A program made the position numbers and the translations under genes. This document shows, in pieces, positions 8,582 to 17,272 of a DNA stretch of 64,000 nucleotides. How positions within the stretch are numbered: the first letter of the stretch is position 1; the number at the start of each line of letters is the position of its first letter. This DNA comes from TMED14 sp963925545 (GTDB lineage: Bacteria; Bacteroidota; Bacteroidia; Flavobacteriales; Schleiferiaceae), in the NCBI GenBank assembly GCA_963925545.1, contig CAWUSA010000012.1:62001-126000 (forward strand), given 5' to 3'. The notes under the pieces are model-generated. The model was given only the letters and a program-made list of their open reading frames with translations, had not been told where the DNA came from and made no database searches.

Positions 8582-8594
8582 TAACATATTTTTG
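8565..8594 (+). promoter_or_regulatory. Promoter of tRNA-Ile2
   Basis: TTG at 8565-8567, 19 nt, then TATTTTTG at 8587-8594, a full match to the Bacteroidota consensus. The mature tRNA begins 12 nt downstream. The -33 lies in the last codons of the small membrane protein gene. Confidence 0.8.
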
Positions 8595-8606
8595 CCGCAT
8601 ATATCG

Positions 8607-8679
<73 letters not shown>

Positions 8680-8723
8680 CCCACTGTATGAGGAACCCGT
8701 GAGGCGAATCCATACACGCACTT

Positions 8724-8747
8724 ACCCTGTCTTCGGATGGGGTTTTT
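8724..8747 (+). terminator. Terminator after tRNA-Ile2 with UUCG tetraloop
   Basis: An 8-bp stem, ACCCTGTC (8724-8731) with GGATGGGG+T (8736-8743) including two G-U pairs, closes a UUCG loop (8732-8735) and runs into TTTTT at 8743-8747. Confidence 0.7.
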
Positions 8748-8896
8748 GTGTATATGAAAGGGCTTAAGCGATGGTGAGTCTGATTAAACTTAATGTCAAT
8801 AAAGGGAATTATATCCTATCACCTGCTGAAGTGTTGTTGAAAACCCTGTTTTTATTATCCTGCCATGAATACCTTCGCGAACAATTCAAGAAATAA
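8748..8896. other. AT-rich spacer with one half of a direct repeat
   Basis: No gene is seen. It holds GGTGAGTCTGATTAAA at 8773-8788, repeated with one mismatch at 9397-9412 beyond the next gene, and a -7-like TACCTTCG at 8870-8877 that ends 19 nt before the next ATG. Confidence 0.5.
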
Positions 8897-9373
8897 ATGA
8901 AACACCTTTTCACTTTTGCATTATTATTATGCTCCCTTGCTTCTTATTCTCAAAATGGTAGCGAACTCAACTTATTAGAGGAAGAGCACCATAACCACTT
9001 TGGAATTGCTACAGGTCCAGTATATATTATTAATGAAAATGAAATTGCTCCTGGGCTGCATTTTCATTATATGCGCTTGATAGAGGTCGGAAATGCTCAT
9101 TTTGGAATTGGCCTTGGCCTTGAAGGAATTTTTGATGAGCATAGGCACTATGCTACGTCAATCAATTTTTCATACCTACCTATACACGCTCTCACGCTTA
9201 CCATAGCACCAGGCATTCAGTTTGCTCCAGAATCTGAAGACTTTACTATGCATTTTGAGGTGGTTTATGAATTTGAAATTGGAGAGCTACATATTGGTCC
9301 AGTAGCAGAATATGCCTGGTCTCCCAATGATGCACACGCGATGATCGGATTGCATATTGGATTTGGATTTTAG
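8897..9373 (+). CDS. Secreted, probably outer-membrane beta-barrel-like protein of unknown function
   Basis: A 158-residue protein with a signal peptide (LFTFALLLCSLASYSQ, cleavage near residue 19), then alternating hydrophobic/polar strands such as HFGIATGPVYIINENEI and HAMIGLHIGFGF. The final aromatic F after beta-like strands fits an outer-membrane barrel. It is rich in His and Glu. No family is recognised. Codon use is AT-richer than the flanking operon, and 15/16-bp repeats lie on both sides, which may mark it as an inserted gene. Confidence 0.75.
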   Translation: MKHLFTFALLLCSLASYSQNGSELNLLEEEHHNHFGIATGPVYIINENEIAPGLHFHYMRLIEVGNAHFGIGLGLEGIFDEHRHYATSINFSYLPIHALTLTIAPGIQFAPESEDFTMHFEVVYEFEIGELHIGPVAEYAWSPNDAHAMIGLHIGFGF

Positions 9374-9440
9374 TGTAAATTGGCGGTAAGAGAGCCGGTG
9401 ACTCTGATTAAATCTGTGGCTAAATTTCAAAAAAATAATA

Positions 9441-10478
9441 ATGACATTGATTGCTAGAACAATTTTAGCAGCATGTGCTTTAGCCCTGGCTTTGCCGCTT
9501 CAAGCGCAAATGACCTTGGAGCCATTGCCCATCAAGCCAGATTACCATAAAATATCTTACTGGGCAGCCCACCCGGACATCATGGATGGAAGTGACGTCC
9601 GCTATGTAGCTTCAGCTGCCATGGATGCACAATGGGCTGGGTCACACCCTTCGGATATCCCGACCTTTTTTGTTTACCCCACCCTCTATTTTGAAGGCCC
9701 TACGTGGAATGCCAATGTTTTGGATAGGGATTACCGCAAGGCTGTCAATACGTCAGCTTTGACTTTTCAGGCTTCGGTATTCAATGCACTAGGCCCTGTG
9801 TGGTCACCCCATTACCGACAGATGATGTACCAGGGCTACTTCCCAGAAGCTGGGGATGACATCGATGACATCAAGGCCTCTTATGACAGTGCTTATGCAG
9901 ATGTTGAGAGAGCCTTCCAGCAGTTCCTGTTGGCCAATCCAGAGGGACCATTCATCCTTGCAGGGCACAGTCAGGGCACAGGCCATGCATCCAGGTTGTT
10001 GCGCGATGTCATCACCAAAGACAAGGTATTGCAGCAGCGATTGCTGGTGGCCTTCTTGGTCGGACATACTGTGACGGCTGATGATGTGAATGGCTTTTCT
10101 ATTTGCGAAAACCCCCTTGACGTGAATTGTTGGGTGGGATGGCGCAGTTATGGCAAAGGCTTTTACCCCAGCTGGACAGGTGAAGCCTTGGGGGTAGTAA
10201 ATCCCATCACATGGACCACCAACCATGACCGAAGCAAACGATCGCGCCATCAAGGTGCGCTCTACACCAATGGACGTCGCATCCTCAGGCGGGGTGTCAC
10301 CAGCAGGATTCATGATGGCACATTAAGAATAGAGAGGCTTCGCGGGCCCATTGGGTGGTTTTTCCGTTGGGAGGACTACCATCGGGCGGACTACAATCTG
10401 TTCTGGTTTAATATCCGGGAAAACCTACATCAACGCGCCAGCGTCGTTCAGGGGGGAGTCATTGAAGTAATGCCATGA
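9441..10478 (+). CDS. DUF3089 family secreted alpha/beta hydrolase-like protein
   Basis: A 345-residue protein with a signal peptide (residues 1-22, ending LPLQAQ). The body has DUF3089 features: FFVYPTLYF near the N-terminus and a nucleophile elbow GHSQG in FILAGHSQGTGHA. Substrate is unknown; the family resembles esterases or lipases. It is the first gene of a three-gene operon, overlapping the sulfotransferase-like gene by ATGA. The signal peptide places it in the periplasm or outside, unlike its two cytoplasmic partners. Confidence 0.85.
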   Translation: MTLIARTILAACALALALPLQAQMTLEPLPIKPDYHKISYWAAHPDIMDGSDVRYVASAAMDAQWAGSHPSDIPTFFVYPTLYFEGPTWNANVLDRDYRKAVNTSALTFQASVFNALGPVWSPHYRQMMYQGYFPEAGDDIDDIKASYDSAYADVERAFQQFLLANPEGPFILAGHSQGTGHASRLLRDVITKDKVLQQRLLVAFLVGHTVTADDVNGFSICENPLDVNCWVGWRSYGKGFYPSWTGEALGVVNPITWTTNHDRSKRSRHQGALYTNGRRILRRGVTSRIHDGTLRIERLRGPIGWFFRWEDYHRADYNLFWFNIRENLHQRASVVQGGVIEVMP

Positions 10479-11188
10479 TTGTTCACGCAGTATCTGGCCC
10501 CCGTAACATCAGTACTGCGCTTATGTACAGCTTCAATCAGCGACCTGACTTTGGGGTGATTGATGAGCCCTTTTACGGAGCTTATTTGGCATCAAACCAG
10601 CTAGACCATCCCGGTAAAGAGCAGACATTGGCCATTCGGCCAACGAGCCATCAAGGTTGTATTGAGTCCATCCTGCAAGCTGAATCCATGCACCGACATC
10701 TCTACCTAAAAAACATGGCGCACCACATGGTCGATGTGGACTGGGGTTTTTTAGATAGGACGGCTCATATTTTCTGGATTCGTCACCCTCGCAAGGTCAT
10801 TGCCTCATTTGCCAAGGTGATTTCAGCCGTCAGCCTGAGTGACCTTGGCCTGCAAGAACAGTTGCATCAATGGAATGCCTTGAACAACTATTCAGGACCA
10901 AAAATATTGGTAGATAGCGATGCCATGTTGACCAATCCCCGACGCAATTTGGGAGCCATCTGCTCAGCCATAGGTATTGACTTTGATGAAAGAATGTTGC
11001 AATGGCAGGCAGGCAATAAATCCTGTGATGGTCCATGGTGGCCCCACTGGTATAACAATGTGCACAAGAGCACAGGATTTGGGGAAGCCCGACCCCTTCC
11101 TGACCCCTTGTCTGATCATTTACATGACCTAGAGCAATCGGCCATGCCTTATTACAACGAGCTGAATGCTCAAACCTTTAATTTCTAG
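10475..11188 (+). CDS. Sulfotransferase-like P-loop protein paired with an aminotransferase
   Basis: A 237-residue protein with two sulfotransferase-type motifs: an N-terminal phosphate-binding segment SGPRNISTALMYSF (residues 7-20) and the 3'-phosphate-binding-like FWIRHPRKVIASF about a third of the way in. These suggest binding of PAPS or a related nucleotide. It overlaps the DUF3089 gene by ATGA and is 2 nt from the class IV aminotransferase gene, so the three are translated together. Activity and substrate are not known from sequence. PAPS could come from the cysC/cysD/cysN operon in this window. Confidence 0.8.
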   Translation: MIVHAVSGPRNISTALMYSFNQRPDFGVIDEPFYGAYLASNQLDHPGKEQTLAIRPTSHQGCIESILQAESMHRHLYLKNMAHHMVDVDWGFLDRTAHIFWIRHPRKVIASFAKVISAVSLSDLGLQEQLHQWNALNNYSGPKILVDSDAMLTNPRRNLGAICSAIGIDFDERMLQWQAGNKSCDGPWWPHWYNNVHKSTGFGEARPLPDPLSDHLHDLEQSAMPYYNELNAQTFNF

Positions 11189-11190
11189 CC

Positions 11191-12093
11191 ATGCTACAAT
11201 CTACCGACCCAAGAAATAAAAACATCCAAATTTGGGTGCATGACCAGTTATGCCCTCGGGCAGAAGCAAAAGTCTCAGTCTTTGATTCTTCCGTTCAGGG
11301 AGGTGACGCTGTGTGGGAGGGCATACGGGTATACAAGCAAGGTGTCTTTTGCCTTGAACAGCATTTGGACCGGTTGGAAGATTCTGCTAAGGCCATGGAC
11401 TTTGCTGATGTGCCTTCACGTGACACTATCAAAACGGCCATTATGAAGACCCTGAAGGCCAATGGCATGAGTGAAGACTGCCATATTCGTCTCACCTTGA
11501 CTCGCGGAGAAAAAAGTACCTCGGGCATGGACCCTCGACTCAACGTGCATGGTTGCACATTGATCGTGTTGGCAGAGTGGAAGCCGCCAGTCTATGACAA
11601 TGAAAAAGGCATCAGCATCATGACCTCTAGTATCAGGAGAAACAGTCCGATGCACTTAGATTCAAAAATTCATCACGCCAACCTGATCAATAATATTTTA
11701 GCAAAAATCCAAGCGAACCATGCGGGGGTTGACAGCGCTTTAATGTTAGATAACCTAGGGTTCATTTCTGAAATGAATGGAACCAACCTGTTTTTGGTGA
11801 AGGATTCCGTGTTGTACACGCCACATGCAGATGCCTGCTTGCACGGAATTACCAGACAATTGGTGATTGATTTGGCCCATGACATGGACATGCCTGTTAA
11901 AGAGAAAAACCTGAGTCTTACTGAACTTTACGCTGCAGATGAAGCCTTTGGGACAGGTTCCATGGGTGAGTTGACACCGATAGTCTTAGTGGATGGTCGC
12001 CGCTTAAACAATCGGAGAGGCAGTGAGTTCACGCAAAGACTTCAACGGGCTTTTTACGCATTGTCAGACAGGTATTGCACAGCCATAGATTGA
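11191..12093 (+). CDS. Class IV (branched-chain/D-amino acid type) aminotransferase
   Basis: A 300-residue PLP enzyme of fold type IV. Visible are GGDAVWEGIRVYKQG near the N-terminus, the likely PLP lysine in DSKIHHANLINN, and GFISEMNGTNLFLVKD plus FGTGSMGELTPI for cofactor phosphate binding. It could act on branched-chain, D-amino or aminodeoxychorismate-type substrates. The tight pairing with a sulfotransferase-like gene argues against a plain IlvE role. tRNA-Val follows 66 nt downstream. Confidence 0.88.
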   Translation: MLQSTDPRNKNIQIWVHDQLCPRAEAKVSVFDSSVQGGDAVWEGIRVYKQGVFCLEQHLDRLEDSAKAMDFADVPSRDTIKTAIMKTLKANGMSEDCHIRLTLTRGEKSTSGMDPRLNVHGCTLIVLAEWKPPVYDNEKGISIMTSSIRRNSPMHLDSKIHHANLINNILAKIQANHAGVDSALMLDNLGFISEMNGTNLFLVKDSVLYTPHADACLHGITRQLVIDLAHDMDMPVKEKNLSLTELYAADEAFGTGSMGELTPIVLVDGRRLNNRRGSEFTQRLQRAFYALSDRYCTAID

Positions 12094-12137
12094 ATCAAGG
12101 CGTGTGACGCGGTTCACCTGAGTCATGCATTTTGCCT

Positions 12138-12145
12138 TAAGTTTG
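12138..12145 (+). promoter_or_regulatory. -7 promoter element of tRNA-Val
   Basis: TAAGTTTG ends 14 nt before the mature tRNA 5' end, matching the TAnnTTTG consensus. The -33 is weak. Confidence 0.65.
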
Positions 12146-12159
12146 CAATCCTTTAAAAG

Positions 12160-12234
12160 GGGTCATTAGCTCAGTTGGTTTAGAGCGCTGCCTTGACAGG
12201 GCAGAGGTCACTGGTTCGAATCCAGTATGACTCA
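12160..12234 (+). tRNA. tRNA-Val (GAC)
   Basis: A 75-nt cloverleaf: acceptor GGGTCAT with ATGACTC, D-arm GCTC/GAGC with a 10-nt loop, anticodon stem CTGCC/GGCAG with loop TTGACAG (anticodon GAC), T-arm ACTGG/CCAGT with TTCGAAT, discriminator A. CCA is not encoded. Confidence 0.95.
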
Positions 12235-12360
12235 CAAAACCTCCTTTGATTAGCCATTTAATCTTGCGATCAAAGAATCCCCTGCCCTTTCATAGTCCTA
12301 CACGTGTAAACGATTGCCTTTATGTCAATCAGCTGTTTGCGTCTTTTTTTGTGAAAGCCG

Positions 12361-12368
12361 TACCTTCA
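12361..12368 (+). promoter_or_regulatory. -7-like element of the DoxX gene
   Basis: TACCTTCA, two bases from TAnnTTTG, ends 5 nt before ATG 12374. A TTTG lies 21 nt upstream (12336-12339). Confidence 0.45.
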
Positions 12369-12373
12369 CAAGT

Positions 12374-12802
12374 ATGAATAAATTCCTTTTCCCTAGAGCC
12401 AAGTCCATCCACCGCAACCACTTTATTGAATTGATCTACGCAACCCTTCGTGTGTACGTTGGTTATGCTATGTTCCAGTCTGGTTGGCGCAAGGTGCAGG
12501 ACTTCCCCATATCACAGGGCTTTGTTGACCACCTCAGCGACAAGGGGTGGCCTATGCCTGAGGCACTTGCCATCATGGCAGGCTGGGGTGAGTTGTTGGG
12601 AGGAGCCTTGTTGGCATTGGGCCTGTTCAATCGCGTGGGCGGACTGCTCATTATGATCATAATGGGCGTAGCAGCATTTGTCCACAATGGCGCAATGCCA
12701 ATTGTGGAGGTGGATAAAGCACAGCTGTATTTCTGGATAGCCACATTGTTCACGGCCATGGGCCCAGGAAAACTGTCTCTAGATCGCTTGATTCGAGGGT
12801 AA
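12374..12802 (+). CDS. DoxX family membrane protein
   Basis: A 142-residue protein with four hydrophobic segments and DoxX-like motifs: YVGYAMFQSGWRKVQDF near the first helix, then AGWGELLGGALLALGLFNR. DoxX proteins are small quinone-linked or structural membrane proteins of poorly defined function; some take part in redox defence. I chose ATG 12374 since a -7-like element lies 5 nt upstream; an upstream in-frame ATG lacks this. The gene is of normal base composition and ends 7 nt from the convergent AT-rich galactosidase gene. Confidence 0.85.
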   Translation: MNKFLFPRAKSIHRNHFIELIYATLRVYVGYAMFQSGWRKVQDFPISQGFVDHLSDKGWPMPEALAIMAGWGELLGGALLALGLFNRVGGLLIMIIMGVAAFVHNGAMPIVEVDKAQLYFWIATLFTAMGPGKLSLDRLIRG

Positions 12803-12809
12803 AACTCAG

Positions 12810-15800
12810 TTAATGGGCATTGTAATATGCCTGGAAACACTTTGTGAAAAAGTCATCAGTGCTGTTTGTGAATGGAATGATGAAAAATGAATAACTGTAG
12901 GGTTTGTCAGCTTTTAAAATATATTTCTCCTGAGGCATTGCACCCCAACTATCATCACCACCAAGACCTCTTTGGCCTAAGTCAATGTTTAATTGAGTAA
13001 GGTCTTTCTCCTTGATGTCAATGGTGTGTTTGGTCATGTTTATTTCTTGGCCCTTTTCATTTTCATCATAAATTAAACCATGGGTGGCGTCAAAATCTTC
13101 ATTTGGCATGTGTAAAGCACTAAAGCTAAAATTATCAGGGTTATTTTTCGATGCAATAAAAAGCAATCCACTGTTGTCACTGTTGTGTACAGAAAGCCAC
13201 CTGACATCAGTTTTGTAGCCGTTTTCTTGAGGTCTTATATAGGGCACATATTGCTCTTTAGCTGTGCTTTTATATAAATCAACAAAAGAAGATACTTTCC
13301 TGTCATTATAATTTTCCCAAGGCCCTCTTCCGTAATAGGTGATCGCATTGTACGCTTTTTGTAATTGCATTCGCATGCCTATTCTTGGTATATCACCTGT
13401 GTAGTCACTGGCATTTAATTGGTTTGAAACCTTAATAATGCCTGAAGGATATATTTCGTAAGTCGTAGTAAACGTTGTGCTCACTCCAGGCAAATCATAA
13501 ACAATATTAATCACGGTATTTTTAGAATTCACAATCTTAAAGGAGCTGACGCTTAGATTTTTACTGGCGTTTTTCCATTCAATGTTTTTTAAATGCATGC
13601 TGTTTCCAAAGTCATTGTCTGTAGGAGCTCTCCAGAAGTTTGGCTTTGGCCCGTTGTTGTTTTTTATAAACTGGTGATGCTTGTATTGGTAAGAGATAAT
13701 GCGTCCCTCATCCTTATTGATTTCTAATTTGAAAGTATCATTAAACAAAGTCAGAATGCCCCCTTTTTCTTTTTGATTTATAGCGCTTCCAGAGTGGCTT
13801 ATAGGCTGTGAAAGCCAATTGATGTTTTGGTTTAGTAGAATTTGCTCATGAGCAACTTGGTGTCCTTTCTTTAGAATTCCCCAGTCTTTCTTCAAGGTGG
13901 CTCCAATGGTTAGAAAGTACTCTGTATTGTTTTTGAAATCAATGTTAGCTAACGATAGCTTAAGTTGTTTTTTATTGTGTGGAAGAACACTGATGTCTTG
14001 TGATTTAAAAGCGTGAATCAATGCCCCATTAGCTTTGATGCTTGCATTTATGTTGAAAGCGTCCAAGTTTGTGAAGTCATACAAGTTTTCAATTGATATG
14101 GTCACTTCATTTGTTTTTGAAGTTTCATCTATGAAATTGATGAATTCATGTGCTTTTTTCACCTCATGTAATGCGGGTTGAGGTGTTCTGTCTGGGAAGA
14201 CAATTCCATTGTTTAAAAAAGTACCATCGGTTGGCATGTTCTTCCCGTAGTCGCCTCCATAGGCATAATGCTTTTCACCTTTTTCATTTGTCTTCCAAAT
14301 AGATTGATCTACCCAATCCCAAATAAAACCTCCTTGTAGGTTATCATGCTTTTCAATTATATCCCAATATTCTTGAAAATTCCCCGTGCTATTTCCCATA
14401 GAATGCGCATACTCACTCGGAATAAATGGCCTGTCTGTTTTGCCAGCTACTTGTTTAAAAGTCTCGGGAGTCGGGTATTGTGGAACAATGATATCAGTGT
14501 TTTTCTTCATGTTAAAAAGACTGTGGTCAGTATTGTAAGTTCTTTCGTACTGTACAGGTCTTTTTGATTTTATATCATGCTCCTTAATGGCTTTGTAGCC
14601 AGCATAAAAATTCCTGCCGTTACCTGCCTCATTGCCCATTGACCAAATAATTATTGATGGATGATTTTTATCGCGCTCAACCATTCTAACCATTCTGTCA
14701 ACATGGGCGTTTTCCCAACTCGCTTTTTTCGCTAATGTGTATTTTTCGTAATACATGCCGTGCGATTCAATATTGGCTTCGTCAATAACATAAATACCAT
14801 ACTTATCACATAAACCGTAGAACATCTCTGGTTGTGGATAATGACTTAATCGTACAGCATTGATATTATTTTGCTTCCATAATAATATGTCATGAATGAT
14901 TTGCTCTTTACTGATAACATGTCCTGTTTCCGGGTTATGCTCTTGTGTGTTTACGCCTTTTAATGTTATGATTTGGTTGTTGACGTACAATAAGCCTTTT
15001 TTGATTTCTACCGTTCTAAAGCCTATACTATTCGATGTCACCTCTGTAATTTCACCATTCTCTTTAAGAGTAACAATCAGTTTATACAAATTAGGATGTT
15101 CTGCAGACCATGACTGTACGTTCTTGATTGTATTTAAAAAGCTTGCACTGTCAATGCTATTTTGATTAATAACTACCGTCTGACTTTCTGTGTCAATTAG
15201 CTCATTAGAACTGTTCAGTAGCTTGTAAGTGACTTCTAGCTCTTTGGTTTTTGCAGTATGATTTTGAAATTCTACATCAATAGCTAAAACACCATTTTTG
15301 TATGTCTTGTCTAATAACGAGCTGATTTCTAAATCTTTTATTCTGGTTTTTGGCTGTGCATACAGGTATACACTTCTTTCTATGCCACTGATTCTCCAAA
15401 AATCTTGACAGGCTAAATAAGAACCATCTGTCCATCTATAAATCTGGATGGCGATGGTGTTTTCCCCTACTTGTAAATGCTTTCCAATATTGAATTCGGC
15501 AGGCAATTTGCCTCCTTGAGAGTAGCCAATGTATTTCCCATTAATCCAAACAAACCCTCCAGATTTCATGGCACCAATATGAAGAAAGACTTCTTTCCCC
15601 GTCCATTCGGGATCAACAGTGAAGGATCTTTTATAAGAGCCAACTGGATTGTAATCATGAGGGACTTTACCCGGGGTTTTAGGGTGCACTATATCTACGT
15701 ATTCCATCTCATCAGAGATTGGGTATTTGTAATGTGCAAACTCGTATTGGTGATTGGCATATATCGGTGTCCCGAAACCTTGAACTTCCCAATTTGCAGG

Positions 15801-16142
15801 AACTTTAATGTCATCCCAATCTTTTGTATCATAAGAAGGAATGAAAAACTCGTAAGGCTTGTCGATGGGCTTCTTTACCCATTTAAATTTCCAAACGCCA
15901 TTCAAAGAAAGATAGTTTCTTGAACTTTGATGCTCATTTTTAATGGCGTTTGCCTCATTGGAGAAAGAATAAAAAGTAGTGTGTGGGTCTTCTTTGTTTT
16001 CAGAAATAACAAGTTCATTTTCTATGTAAGAATAAATGCTAACACCGTTCACCTTCTCGTCTTGGATATTCTTTGTTTCCTGACAACTAATGAGAATCAA
16101 CATACTTAAGCATGCGATCATTTTACTTTTTGACACTCCCAT
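12810..16142 (-). CDS. Glycoside hydrolase family 2 beta-galactosidase, lipoprotein
   Basis: A 1110-residue enzyme of the long LacZ type: N-terminal sugar-binding, Ig-like, TIM-barrel catalytic and C-terminal beta-sandwich domains. The acid/base glutamate is in WSMGNEAGNG (near 500) and the nucleophile glutamate in PSEYAHSMGN (near 575). A lipoprotein signal with lipobox LISC (cysteine 20) predicts membrane anchoring, periplasmic or surface exposed. It follows the aldose epimerase gene by 15 nt. Codons are strongly AT-rich against DoxX next door, suggesting acquisition. Likely releases galactose from galactosides; exact substrate is open. Confidence 0.92.
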   Translation of the reverse strand: MGVSKSKMIACLSMLILISCQETKNIQDEKVNGVSIYSYIENELVISENKEDPHTTFYSFSNEANAIKNEHQSSRNYLSLNGVWKFKWVKKPIDKPYEFFIPSYDTKDWDDIKVPANWEVQGFGTPIYANHQYEFAHYKYPISDEMEYVDIVHPKTPGKVPHDYNPVGSYKRSFTVDPEWTGKEVFLHIGAMKSGGFVWINGKYIGYSQGGKLPAEFNIGKHLQVGENTIAIQIYRWTDGSYLACQDFWRISGIERSVYLYAQPKTRIKDLEISSLLDKTYKNGVLAIDVEFQNHTAKTKELEVTYKLLNSSNELIDTESQTVVINQNSIDSASFLNTIKNVQSWSAEHPNLYKLIVTLKENGEITEVTSNSIGFRTVEIKKGLLYVNNQIITLKGVNTQEHNPETGHVISKEQIIHDILLWKQNNINAVRLSHYPQPEMFYGLCDKYGIYVIDEANIESHGMYYEKYTLAKKASWENAHVDRMVRMVERDKNHPSIIIWSMGNEAGNGRNFYAGYKAIKEHDIKSKRPVQYERTYNTDHSLFNMKKNTDIIVPQYPTPETFKQVAGKTDRPFIPSEYAHSMGNSTGNFQEYWDIIEKHDNLQGGFIWDWVDQSIWKTNEKGEKHYAYGGDYGKNMPTDGTFLNNGIVFPDRTPQPALHEVKKAHEFINFIDETSKTNEVTISIENLYDFTNLDAFNINASIKANGALIHAFKSQDISVLPHNKKQLKLSLANIDFKNNTEYFLTIGATLKKDWGILKKGHQVAHEQILLNQNINWLSQPISHSGSAINQKEKGGILTLFNDTFKLEINKDEGRIISYQYKHHQFIKNNNGPKPNFWRAPTDNDFGNSMHLKNIEWKNASKNLSVSSFKIVNSKNTVINIVYDLPGVSTTFTTTYEIYPSGIIKVSNQLNASDYTGDIPRIGMRMQLQKAYNAITYYGRGPWENYNDRKVSSFVDLYKSTAKEQYVPYIRPQENGYKTDVRWLSVHNSDNSGLLFIASKNNPDNFSFSALHMPNEDFDATHGLIYDENEKGQEINMTKHTIDIKEKDLTQLNIDLGQRGLGGDDSWGAMPQEKYILKADKPYSYSFFIIPFTNSTDDFFTKCFQAYYNAH

Positions 16143-16157
16143 ATTTATAGGTATTTA

Positions 16158-17048
16158 TTAATGATTGAGTTCGATTGTCCATTTGACGGTGGCTGCTTCA
16201 TTGGGATTCAATATTTCCAATCCGATGTTATTATTTAAGCAGTTTGGCGCTGCTGTTAAAGGCTCTATGGCAATGCAGTCTTTTTCAGTTGAAGGGGTGT
16301 AAACTTGAATGTAATTCTCGCTTGCTGAAGAGTGGATGTTTAGATTGTAGTTTGGGGTTTTGAGTTTAATGCCGTTCTTTAATAGAAGAAAACAATCGTC
16401 CAATTTTTTATCTTTTATCTGAAATTCAGAATTATAATTGTTTGCAGTAAGTTTTAATGGAGACATGTTTTTATTGAAAACAATTTTCTTTGAACTGTTA
16501 ATTAACAAGGAGCTTTCGTAAAGGTTTTTGCTAAAAAAATATGGATGCCAACCTAAACCATAAGGGAAAGGGCCGTCATCGTCATTTTTTATATGAGCAG
16601 TTAATTCAATGCCATTTTTGAAAAAAGTGTAGGTAATTATAATAGAATATTTGAAAGGAAACCCTATCTCTCTATCTGTTTGGTCGTGTTTTAAGCTGAT
16701 TGTTAGTGATTCATCAGTGGTCTTATGGCTTAAGATTTCAAAAACCTTATTGTAAACGAGTCCATGAATTGCGCTTTTTGTTTCTGGGTTGTTAATTTCT
16801 AGCTGGTAAATGCTGTTGTTGAAAGTGTAGTTTCCATTTTCAATCCTGCCAGTAAAAGGAAATAAGATAGAAGAAGCATATTTTTTTTCGCTAGAAACAG
16901 ATTCAAACTCTTTAATAATCTGAATGTTGTTTAACGTGAGTTCTTGTAAACTACCACCTTGATTTAAATATATTTTTGCTCGGAAATCCATGTCAGAATT
17001 GCGCAGCTCCAAATAATTACCCCTTTTTTTATGCGCTATTTCGTACAC
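16158..17048 (-). CDS. Aldose 1-epimerase family protein (galactose mutarotase-like)
   Basis: A 296-residue beta-sandwich protein. Family residues are visible: histidines in SAIHGLVYN and GLGWHPYFF and the glutamate in CIAIEPLTAAPNC. It interconverts sugar anomers, probably of galactose, ahead of the kinase. The start is a GTG; a stop codon lies in frame just upstream, so no longer form exists. It leads the operon with the galactosidase and is divergent from the kinase gene across a 224-nt spacer. AT-rich like its neighbours. Confidence 0.88.
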   Translation of the reverse strand: MYEIAHKKRGNYLELRNSDMDFRAKIYLNQGGSLQELTLNNIQIIKEFESVSSEKKYASSILFPFTGRIENGNYTFNNSIYQLEINNPETKSAIHGLVYNKVFEILSHKTTDESLTISLKHDQTDREIGFPFKYSIIITYTFFKNGIELTAHIKNDDDGPFPYGLGWHPYFFSKNLYESSLLINSSKKIVFNKNMSPLKLTANNYNSEFQIKDKKLDDCFLLLKNGIKLKTPNYNLNIHSSASENYIQVYTPSTEKDCIAIEPLTAAPNCLNNNIGLEILNPNEAATVKWTIELNH

Positions 17049-17272
17049 AATTTTTTCATTTTATAATGAATATCTAATCATGAGATTGATGGGGATGGGT
17101 ATGTCTAACGGTTCTTTCTTCGTTAACACTGGTGCAAGCTTTTCTCCCGTTTCAGTTAAACCTGTTGTCATGGTGTCTTTTATTGCTTATTTTAGTAATC
17201 CGTTATTGATAGCAATTATTCCTAGGCTACACCTACTTTTAACTTTTAATAAAAATAAGATATCTAAGCTAG
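17049..17272. other. Divergent regulatory spacer of the galactoside genes
   Basis: 224 nt between the divergent epimerase and kinase genes, AT-rich, no gene supported. It should hold both promoters, but no clear TAnnTTTG at good spacing was found. The imperfect repeat GTTAACACTGGTG / GTTAAACCTGTTG at about 17123 and 17156 could be an operator. Confidence 0.4.
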
